64,000 bases of DNA from Leptidea sinapis. Lineage: Eukaryota > Arthropoda > Insecta > Lepidoptera > Pieridae. The translations under genes and the position numbers were made by a program. The notes under the pieces are model-generated. The model did no database searches and was not told the DNA's origin. It saw only the letters and a list, made by a program, of their open reading frames with translations. Shown here in pieces: positions 56,648 to 64,000 of this stretch (position 1 is the first letter of the stretch; the number at the start of each line of letters is the position of its first letter). The stretch lies in assembly GCF_905404315.1 (NCBI RefSeq), contig NC_066278.1, forward strand, positions 6,216,001-6,280,000, in the 5' to 3' direction.

Positions 56648-57382
56648 TTGGTTATTTGATGATATGATCTTCGGAAGAGAGTTAGATCTACCCTTCATCA
56701 TGCTATCTAGGACATTCGACCTTTTTGTTGAAACGGATTGTTGTTTTCTAGGCTCAGTCTTTGGCGAAGTAGTTGCTTCCCGTTTTCTTTTATCCCTACT
56801 GGAAATATTTTCTTTGACAATAAGTTTATCGTACTTTAAATATGCTATGTTTCCTTTGTCCCTTTCTTGTTGTAGTCTTGGCTGTAGTTCTTTTCTCTTT
56901 TGTAACACTTCTTTTGAATAGTCCTCCACAATATATATTTCCTTCAACTTCTTCTTGTTTTTCATTATTTCGATTTTCTTCCATTCACTTACTAATGACA
57001 GAAGCGTTGGCCTTGGTTTGCCGTTTTTAGTATTTTTTCCAATGCGGTAGGCATTATTTATGTCGCTGTCTAATAAAGAAATACTTAAATCCCTGTGAAA
57101 GGTCGACTTCAATTTTTTGATGAGCTCATAGGTGGAATTTTCTTCTTCTTTTAGGCCAAATACCACTACATTTTTCTTTTTGTATCCTAATTTCAAATGC
57201 TCAATCTCGCCCTCTAATTTTTCTATTTTTGTTTTCATATATTTATTTTCTTCTAATAGTGGCTTTAATTTTTCGTCTAAGGTAGACATTATTTTTTTCG
57301 TTATACTGTCGGTTACCTCCGTGGATTGAATTTTCATTTCATTTTTTAATTTATCAAAAAGTTGTTGAAATTGTTCGTCCAT
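56645..57382 (-). CDS. LINE ORF1: coiled coil plus RRM-like nucleic-acid-binding protein
   Basis: 245 codons from ATG. Residues ~5-66 are heptad-rich (QLFDKLKNEMKIQ, LLEENKYMKTKIEKLEGEIE) and predict a coiled coil for multimerisation. Residues ~67-170 resemble the RRM-like domain of LINE ORF1 proteins (KKNVVVFGLKEEENS, RPTLLSLVSEWKKIEI, KKLKEIYIVEDYSKEVLQKR). A basic, serine-rich tail follows (SSRDKRKREATTS, PRKQQSVSTKRSN). ORF1 proteins bind the element RNA and chaperone it. The frame ends NNQ followed by TAG CAA CTA, and the same frame then stays open into ORF2. There is no frame damage. Confidence 0.88.
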   Translation of the reverse strand: MDEQFQQLFDKLKNEMKIQSTEVTDSITKKIMSTLDEKLKPLLEENKYMKTKIEKLEGEIEHLKLGYKKKNVVVFGLKEEENSTYELIKKLKSTFHRDLSISLLDSDINNAYRIGKNTKNGKPRPTLLSLVSEWKKIEIMKNKKKLKEIYIVEDYSKEVLQKRKELQPRLQQERDKGNIAYLKYDKLIVKENISSRDKRKREATTSPKTEPRKQQSVSTKRSNVLDSMMKGRSNSLPKIISSNNQ

Positions 57383-57430
57383 ATTCAGCGACGTTAATAA
57401 TTCAAACGCTTTTTTTTTTTTTTTTTTATA

Positions 57431-57888
57431 CTTAGCGTAGACTGAGTACTCCCTCTACGATCGTTAGGTGTTATTTGTAGTGGGAACACAATGACAGCTA
57501 ATGTCGTCTATGTATACAAGTTTATCTGTGGCTTGAGCTTGTCATTGCTAACATTGACAATTTAATAATGACAATCAATATTCTGAAGCCTACTAAAATC
57601 AATTTGTGTTTACTAAAATCACTAACCTCCAAATGTTGTTGTTACAAATCTTCTTTTATTTCGGTATTTTCGGGGAAATATGTGAAACTAATTTAGTAGA
57701 TCTCTTCGCTGCACTAATGTACACTTTGTGAAACATGTGATATTATCACACGCAATCGTTATTTATTTTAAATTTGATATACTTTACGGAGTGACAAGAA
57801 TTCGATGTTTACTGTTGTAATACCGGAACCGGTAAAGTCCTTATTAACCATTAAATTATTTAACCATAAATATTATATATTCATTATA
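57431..57888. other. Possible 5' leader, then AT-rich DNA
   Basis: 57431-57560 may be 5' UTR of the RTE element (not provable). The rest is non-coding. Confidence 0.35.
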
Positions 57889-58280
57889 ATGATAATATGT
57901 ATGTTCATAGGCACTATGCTAATCATAATGTAGACGCCATGAACAGACACAACCATGTTACGCTTACTACTTAGTTAAATCGAGTTAGTTAATCTTTTTT
58001 CAGGCGATGTGTATACATTATCAACTTGATCCCATCAAAAGTACAAAACGGATACAAAATTCAAAAATATAACAAAATTGTTAATGTGGTAAACGTTACT
58101 ATAATATAACGATATGATATCTTAGCGATACCACAGACAGGGAATGGAACGGACACCCTCAGGATCTTTAACTATGAACGTTTATCGTACATAGTTGTAT
58201 TGTATTTTTTATAAGAAAAAGGGACGCTGAGTTTCTTGCGTTTGACATTCAATAAGTGATGTTGAATAATTTTTAGAATA
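57889..58280 (+). pseudogene. CR1/Daphne-like LINE 3' fragment (family B), old copy
   Basis: ATGTTCATAGGCACTATGC, AACAGACACAACCATGTTACG, TCGAGTTAGTTAATC, and the 3' UTR GACACCCTCAGGATC with TTTGACATTCAATAAGTG match the 10868 copy at reduced identity. No open frame survives. Confidence 0.75.
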
Positions 58281-58984
58281 AATATATTATATCATCACCA
58301 TTTATTTTGACATTATGCTTGGATGAATACGCAATTAACTTTTTCCATTGCTTAACAAATGTTTTTTTTTTATAAATATATATGACATTTATTCGACGAG
58401 CGAAAACCAATTTTGTTTCACGACACGTCTTGTCAATGAATAAAGAATGCTATTTCTGTTTTAAATAAGCATTCAATATCCGTCTGTTGTAACGAATTAG
58501 ATTCTATTGTATGCCGACAAATGTTATTTCATTTATTTTAATACAAGCGGCGGCTAGAGACTACGATTGAGAATAATTCATTTTTTTTTCAAAATTTCAT
58601 GAGTTTTTAATAGTAAATTGATAATTATGCTAGTCATTATATTTTGAGCTATAATATACGAATGAATCTTGGTGACATAGGTAATAATGTTTAAAAATTT
58701 AGATTCTATAAATATATTTATTGTTGATAGTTGACTCTATAAGTACACCGTAACACGTTTTCGTTTCATTAAACCCGATTCACATTCACAACAGTCCCAA
58801 AAAAAGAATCACATTATAAAATATTATTGGGCTTTGTAAATACTTTAATTAAAAAATGTTTGCCTTGATATTTCTTATATATTATACAAAAATATATAAA
58901 ACATTCACTAGTTTGTGAAGTTAAGATGTTTTTATTTTTATATGGTTTTTACTTCATATTATCCAAATTGCTCCGAAAATTCAG
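58281..58984. other. AT-rich stretch
   Basis: No gene or classified repeat recognised. Confidence 0.4.
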
Positions 58985-59110
58985 TTGAGTTTCTTGCGCC
59001 GCTTCTTCTCTCTCAGAGCGCCATTTGTTTCCGAAGCGGTATTAGTATCTAGTATATTAGAAATGACATCAAAAGAATTCTAAAGGAAACAATTTTGAAT
59101 AAATGTCTTT
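58985..59110 (+). mobile_element. LINE 3' UTR fragment
   Basis: GAGTTTCTTGCGCCGCTTC, AGAGCGCCATTTGTTTCCG, AGCGGTATTAGTATCTAG and TCAAAAGAATTCTAAAGGAA match 12948-13070 closely. Confidence 0.75.
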
Positions 59111-59359
59111 AATGGATCATGTGAAGGAATGTAAGTAATTCAGGATATATAACATTTTATATGAGTACTGAAGGGTTCTGGTTTTTACAACTTCTTCTCG
59201 CCAAACGTGAGATATTTGTCGCTGAAAATTTCCGGGGACATTTTGGTATGTGTATATATGTACAGAAAGTGTTATTTCGTGAAGCGGAACAGACGAAGAA
59301 TATGAAAAATGAACACTGCGTTTTTATAATTAAATAGCTTAGTAACCATATAACTAATC

Positions 59360-59755
59360 AAATTAACACAAATAAAATTTGAAAACAAAATTTTATGAAC
59401 GATGTGGGACTCGAACCCACGACCTCTGGCGTTCCGTGCCGGTGCTCTGCCTACTGAGCTAACCATTCGAGTAACGTATCGTCATAACATCTTGTATGCT
59501 TTGTTCAACTCTCAGGTTGTGGCTTCATCTACTGGGTCTACTTATACCAATATTTGCATATTAAGATATTGACTTGAGATGTCGCTCTTGTACGAGTAAG
59601 TCTTAACAATTTGATATGTTTTTAAAGTGATAACCCTCACTTCTAGGATAAATACACAAATAAAATTTGAAAACAAATTTTATGAACGATGCGGGACTCG
59701 AAACCACAACCTTTGGCGTTTCGTGCCAGTGCACTGGCAATAAAAACACATCAAT
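59360..59755 (-). repeat. tRNA-like repeat dimer
   Basis: The first core (59397-59468) is the best preserved of the family. The second (about 59690-59740) keeps the T arm but lacks the A-box half. Between them run the spacer (TTGTTCAACTCTCAGGTTG, ATCTACTGGGTCTACTT, ATATTTGCATATTAAG) and the arm AAGTGATAACCCTCACTTC. Both cores are preceded by the same AAATTTGAAAACAAA arm. Confidence 0.82.
59397..59468 (-). ncRNA. tRNA-like cloverleaf, best copy
   Basis: Minus strand: acceptor GAATGGT pairs with ATCGTTC (G-U allowed), D arm GCTC/GAGC, anticodon arm CCGGC/GCCAG with one mismatch and loop ACGGAAC, variable loop AGGTC, T arm GTGGG/CCCAC with a TTCGAGT loop. A box TAGCTCAGTAGG, B box GGTTCGAGTCC intact. 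C at position 33 argues against decoding. A pol III transcript is plausible. Confidence 0.6.
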
Positions 59756-60279
59756 TTAACCAAATTTAAACAGAATGAAAATAGTACCACTGAACTGATT
59801 TGGTGATTAAGACGAAAGGTTGTGGCGAGAAAATGATAGCCGAGCTATATTTTGGCTTATTAGTATTATCATGAGACGTATTCTTTTAATACATAAACTC
59901 CCTTTATTAAAATTGTATTTATTGGTTAAGTACCGCGTTGCATTTACTACTCGTTTACACACATAATTGAAGTACATAATATGAAATTGACTTAATTATC
60001 CTTAAACAATCTCTGTATTAGGTAATTGAAAAGTGTTAAATCATAATAAACCAAAAAAACTATGGGCTTCATATGGGTTTCTTAAGACACTGTACTGAGA
60101 CTTGACCCGTGGAGCCCAGAGATACAAAAAATGTACAAAGTATTATAAAAAGCGCCTATATACTGGAAACCCAAGTGCTGGCAGCAATGTCGACCTAGCT
60201 ATCCAACGCAGAAATATTGCCAGTAACCTTCGAACACTTCATGCTATCATATTATATGCTTTTAAAAATATACAAATTA

Positions 60280-60400
60280 AATTTAAAATCATTTGGGGTG
60301 CGGGACTCGAACCCGCGACCGAGAGGTAATAAATGCGAGTGTAATTTATCGCAAAAGTGAGAGTTATCACTTTAAAAAATAACAAATTGTTTAGATTTCA
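60280..60400 (-). repeat. tRNA-like unit, truncated
   Basis: GTGCGGGACTCGAACCCGCGACC retains a perfect T arm and B box (minus strand), followed by family arm AGTGAGAGTTATCACTT and spacer AAAATAACAAATTGTTTAGA. The anticodon and D arms are missing. Confidence 0.7.
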
Positions 60401-61788
60401 AATATATTTAATTTAAAGTTAATCATAAGTTATATTGTGATCAAATAAATAGTATTATTATCGTATATAAATTACTCTTGTAAATTTTGATCTCACTGAT
60501 CGCGCTCCGTTATTTTAGTGTGAAAGCTAAGCATCATTCAGAACCCTCAAAAGTGCTCAACTCACATAGAAAAGTTTTCATTTCCATAATTGAAATTATA
60601 AATGCAACCGTCCAACATAACAATCATGAACCTCTAGTTAAAAAATGTTTATTCATTTATAACTTTTCCACCCAAAAATATTTTCACGTGCCTCGCTAAG
60701 TACCAGGCAATCATAACTCGCAAAAGTATTAAGAGCAGAGATTTCAGCGAAAACCTACGATAATAACCCGACTGTCGTTCACCGTTATGACCAAACTTTC
60801 AACGAGAGCCATAAACTCGCTATTTACTTTACCTTCGGAGTGCTCAGAAATAATAAAATGTAACAGCATGTTTTCGAATTGTTCCATTTTTCTTTTCATG
60901 TTGTTCTTGTTTGTTTTCATAAATTTCTAACGGATTTTGGCTTAGAACTTTGAATAGTTCTTTCACTTTTCTAAGTTTAATCTTTCAATTATCTAGCTTT
61001 GTATAATTCCTTAACGTTAGATACATTTTTGTATTTGTTTTGTTATAAATAATAATGATTCTTTGGTTCCACTTCATTTTATAATAATAAAATTCAAATA
61101 TTCATCATATTAACATGTACACAAAATATACAATAGGTAGTCAAAGTTGAAAACAAGATTATAAAAAAATAATCACAAATTTAAAAAGTTAGATACAGCA
61201 CCAAAAATGTAACTTAATTAGTTATTCCATTCATATTCTTATGTTTTAAAAGGACCGATATTCAACATTTTTTATAGCATCGGGAAGTAATCTGCAAAAC
61301 TTTTCATACAAATAAAATAACAATAGGTTTGAATAAATAATAGGAATATAGGAATAAATAAGTCATAACTTGACCTTTAAAACAAAATAAAATATATTCT
61401 TATGACATCAAAAAATCAACTATAAAACCAAATAACAAGAAATCCCGTAAGTGCGTATTATTCATCAACTTATAGATATTTAAAGTAGGTAAATGAAATC
61501 TATATAAAAGAGATGATAAAGATACTAAACTGTTTATCTGAACTTCTAGTATATATTTAGTACTTAGATAATGTACAACATTATTTCTTACAAATGAACA
61601 AGACAAATGTTACATACCTGATGTTTTACGAGTATTTATCATAAATGATAAAAGTATGCTGTCATTGTGAATGATACTTGATTAGTTTTTACATTTTGAA
61701 CAGCTAAAAGCTGCATACATTTAATCAAATATTGGACCAGCGTCTATAAAGCCGTTCAACCTCGTATTTAATGTATTTCTCGTTACAG
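60401..61788. other. AT-rich upstream intron
   Basis: No coding or repeat signal recognised. It ends in the polypyrimidine-type acceptor TATTTCTCGTTACAG before the first Beat exon, so it is intronic if that exon call holds. Confidence 0.5.
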
Positions 61789-61997
61789 GTACGGCGAATA
61801 CGCTGAAATCCCTACAAATTCACGTTCCGAAAGCTGTCCTCAACGGGCACAGTGCGGAACTAATGTGCTCTTACGAATTGGAAGGAGCTCAACTCTATTC
61901 GATTAGATGGTATAGAAATATGATAGAATTCTACCGCTATGTGCCGAAGGAATCGCCTGCTACAAAAGTGTTTCCCGTGGCTGAGATCAAAGTTGAC
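61789..61997 (+). CDS. Beaten-path family gene, exon encoding first half of a V-type Ig domain
   Basis: The exon is bounded by acceptor CTCGTTACAG and donor GAC/GTAAGT. It enters in phase 1 (first two bases finish a codon) and exits in phase 0. It encodes LKSLQIHVPKAVLNGHSAEL, then MCSYELEGAQLYSIRWY (B-strand Cys and the core Trp) and EFYRYVPKESPATKVFPV. The LYS-I/V-(R/K)WY...EF(F/Y)RY-P...VFPV pattern is characteristic of the Beat family. These are secreted or GPI-anchored axon-guidance proteins that bind Side receptors. The signal-peptide exon must lie upstream. The subfamily member cannot be decided from this exon. Confidence 0.88.
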
Positions 61998-62838
61998 GTA
62001 AGTAATTTGTGTCTTAATTATTTTATATCTTTAAACGAGCGATTCTTGTATATGTATATACAATCTGAATCTCGGAAACGTCTCTAACGATTTTAATGAA
62101 ATTTAGTATACAGGTAGTATCGGGGGCGAGAAATCGATCTAGCTAGGTTTCAATTTTAAAAAATGTAGTTTTATCCGTGTTTTAATGAGAAACAGCTAAA
62201 TTAGAATACTAAGGTAAATTTTGCCATTATATACAAAACTATTGATATTGTATATAATGGCAAACGATCTATACGACGGTTCGAATCCAGATGTACCTAT
62301 TGGTTTTTTTTTGTTCAAGTTTTGGACATTCTCAAAAATCCGAGCAAGGCTCTGTCATCCGGATATTTATTATTAAATTTTTAGATTAAGAGTTCTCAAC
62401 AAATCTTATGATTATTGAGTAACCGTTTTGAAAGCTTGTTAATAAGTACTGTGGTATTAGGTTATTGAGTATGTTTATTAGACTTTGTTGTTTATTTTTA
62501 ATTACTAATTCGTATAACATTTTTTATACATTTTATCCATACCATGGACTCATACAATAAATAAATATACGCTAGAATAGATGACCTGACAGCCCGAAAA
62601 TACTTGAAGAATTTTTATTTGTCAATGTGATTGGCTTTTCTTTTCTATCTTGCTGTGTCTGCATTAGGGATCTACTTCTCTCTTGTATGTTTTGATTGTA
62701 TATGCACTAGTATATTGTAAGTCTATCCTTGCTATGATGATGCTGTATCCATACAGAATAGTATGATGATATAGTATCCATATTTATATAATTAACAATG
62801 AAAGGTTTCAACTAGGTAACAATTTTTTATTTTCCCAG
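61998..62838 (+). other. Intron inside the Beat Ig domain
   Basis: 841 bp, GT-AG. Contains a perfect 17-bp hairpin (62220-62264) and a B-box-like GGTTCGAATCC (62278-62288), so it probably harbours an old short mobile-element remnant. An inverted copy of a short dispersed motif lies at 62567-62600. Confidence 0.75.
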
Positions 62839-62974
62839 GTCGCAAGATCGGATCAGAATCGAGTGGTACTTACAGAAGTGGACCGGACTTTGACCGGGGA
62901 GTACCAGTGTGAAGTATCAGCTGACGCCCCCCTTTTTCACACGGATATTAAGGCGGCCGAAATGGTGGTAGTAG
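62839..62974 (+). CDS. Beaten-path family gene, exon encoding second half of the Ig domain
   Basis: Acceptor ATTTTCCCAG and donor GTAG/GTTAGC. It joins the preceding exon in phase 0 and leaves in phase 1, so the whole Ig domain is a symmetric 1-1 module with an internal 0.84-kb intron. It encodes VARSDQNRVVLTEVDRTLTG, then EYQCEVSADAPLF (F-strand Cys in the usual D-x-G-x-Y-x-C position, here TGEYQC) and AAEMVVV. Beat proteins have the same YxCEVS-AP-F and MVVV text. The second Ig domain and C-terminus are expected beyond the window. Confidence 0.88.
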
Positions 62975-63784
62975 GTTAGCTGGTTTTTATTTATTTCCTA
63001 CTAGGATTATTTTCCTCTATCCTTTTTCTACTCTAGTACTACTAGATTCAAGTAAACGTATTTAATATATTTTTTTTTTCAAAAAGGAGACTTATTTTCA
63101 CTGGCCATTTGGTAATTGCATTTTATTTGCAAAAATTTGAAAGAACATGGCCAATAAATATACTTTCTATATACTCATACATAGAAAAAAGCATTCTTTT
63201 AAAAAAAATATAAATAAATGTAATGATAAATAATCAATTTATGCCATAATGCACTATGGAAGAAGGTTAAACTGGACCTCATCACTCATCAGTCATACCG
63301 TTCGCTATTTGAAAGAGTCTGTAGATTTTTAGCGCAATCATACTCGTAAACGCTAAATTTATTATATAATAATATATAATTTTTAATATTTAAATATTCG
63401 AAAAATTTAGTATAAAATTTTTATCAATAATTTACATTCGTATGATTTAAAATAAAATATATAATAATTTATAAAATATACTATCACAATTTTAGAAACA
63501 CATGATCAAATACAACTTCAAATATTTTTATTAAAAAATAGGATCTCTTGTTGAGCACATATTGATGTGAATATTACTAGAGTGATATTAAGATTTCAGC
63601 AATGCTCAAAGTTATTTATATAAATAAACTCATTTCCAAGGATATCACTGATAGTCGTCTTTATTCGGTGAGGACATTCATCACTTATTCGTAAAATAAA
63701 AATTAAACGATTTTTTAGTCTTGTCTATGAAACTGATTGACATACCTTCAATAAGTTGGAGTAATAAAGAATTTTTTATCTAAG
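62975..63784. other. Downstream intron, AT-rich
   Basis: No further exon recognised. ACTTCAAATATTTTTATTAA near 63512 is a family B 3'-tail remnant (minus orientation). Confidence 0.45.
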
Positions 63785-63890
63785 ACGAGGAAAAACTACC
63801 CTACGGGTCACCCGATGCTAAGTGGTCACTGATACCCACATCCAGCCCAGAGTTACCACAGGAACATTGGCAGCCTTTTAAAAAAATTTC
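63785..63890 (-). mobile_element. Jockey-like family 3' end, degenerate
   Basis: CTACGGGTCACCCGATGC, TAAGTGGTCACTGATACCC, AGAGTTACCACAGGAACATTG and GGCAGCCTTTTA correspond, with many changes, to the inverted family tail (GGTGTTAAGTGATC..., GGAATCACAGGAGCGTTGC). Confidence 0.6.
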
Positions 63891-64000
63891 CTCCTGGAAA
63901 CACGGCGCAAGTTAATAGCAATATTTTTAACAATTATAGCAAATTAATTATTATAGTGTGTAGAGAAAAGCGGGGGTGATACTATCCTAATTTGTAGCGT

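Larger units (their letters stand above)
53600..57430 (-). mobile_element. RTE-type LINE with two intact, in-frame ORFs
   Basis: Minus-strand element of ~3.8 kb. A leader with an A-run (57411-57428 as T on +) precedes ORF1 (56645-57382), one UAG stop, ORF2 (to 53675), and a ~50-bp 3' UTR. The tail is a pentanucleotide-type (TTTTA)n repeat (53603-53625 on + as AAATAAAATAAAATA). The RTE clade assignment rests on ORF2 motifs (RTE-type APE, then RGVRQGDPISPKLF and FADD) and the very short 3' UTR. It is the least damaged LINE in the window. The 5' boundary is uncertain. Confidence 0.9.

Noticed and set aside
55284..57329. Hydrophobic plus-strand frames that look like membrane proteins
   Set aside because: They are antisense shadows of the RTE ORF1/ORF2. 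The A-rich sense strand yields F/L/S-rich antisense text.
60102..60250. Coding-like plus-strand text (RYKKCTKYYKKRLYTGNPSAG) as a gene
   Set aside because: No start in context, no family recognised, short, and adjacent to a tRNA-like repeat remnant. Could be a LINE scrap.

Overview
The window is AT-rich, intron-dense animal DNA from an insect, almost certainly a lepidopteran (moth or butterfly). The repeat content points there: Jockey-like elements with the 3' end that occurs in many moth and butterfly genomes, a Dong/R4-type element inside a (TAA)n array, several RTE-type fragments, and a ~300-bp poly(A)-ended SINE-like family. No operons, bacterial genes or CRISPR arrays are present. Nearly all protein-coding signal comes from mobile elements. 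The one convincing host gene is at the right end, where two exons (61789-61997 and 62839-62974, + strand) encode one V-type Ig domain of the beaten-path (Beat) cell-surface/secreted family. The Ig domain starts and ends in intron phase 1 and is split by a phase-0 intron. Its upstream signal-peptide exon was not found, so much of the window may be a long intron or 5' flank of this gene (inference).

Layout. 0-9 kb: RTE C-terminal remnants, a 237-bp hAT-like MITE with an 8-bp target-site duplication (TSD), a 5'-truncated Jockey-like copy, and an RTE copy that has lost part of its RT. 9-29 kb: a mosaic of short LINE 3' ends (CR1/Daphne-like, Jockey-like, RNase H-bearing), SINE-like copies, tRNA-like repeats, nested insertions and two retro-insertions with clear TSDs (20.8-21.9 kb, 24.8-25.2 kb). 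29-31 kb: a 0.73-kb fold-back element and an 80-bp minisatellite. 31.3-33.8 kb: a 5'-truncated Dong-like element flanked on both sides by TAA arrays. 33.9-37 kb: an RTE copy with a large internal deletion, a TIR MITE and a cluster of tRNA-like units. 37.7-41.4 kb: a decayed LINE with endonuclease, RT and RNase H. 43.4-45.6 kb: a pogo/Tigger-like DNA transposon whose transposase keeps its DDD triad, followed in another frame by a PHD finger. 46-52 kb: tRNA-like dimer, a MITE pair and a nearly full-length Jockey-like LINE with several lesions. 53.6-57.4 kb: an RTE-type LINE with two intact ORFs. 57-61.8 kb: LINE remnants and more tRNA-like repeats. 61.8-63 kb: the Beat exons.

The most interesting observation is in the 53.6-57.4 kb element. 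ORF1 and ORF2 lie in the same frame and are separated by one UAG in the context CAA-UAG-CAA-CUA. This fits the UAG-CAR-YYA leaky-stop consensus. ORF2 has no ATG before its endonuclease domain is already under way (first ATG at codon 85 of the listed ORF). This is what would be expected if ORF2 is made by stop-codon readthrough as a 1,235-residue ORF1-ORF2 fusion. The second notable item is a family of repeats, at least nine units in this window, in which a tRNA-like cloverleaf with A and B boxes sits between inverted repeats.
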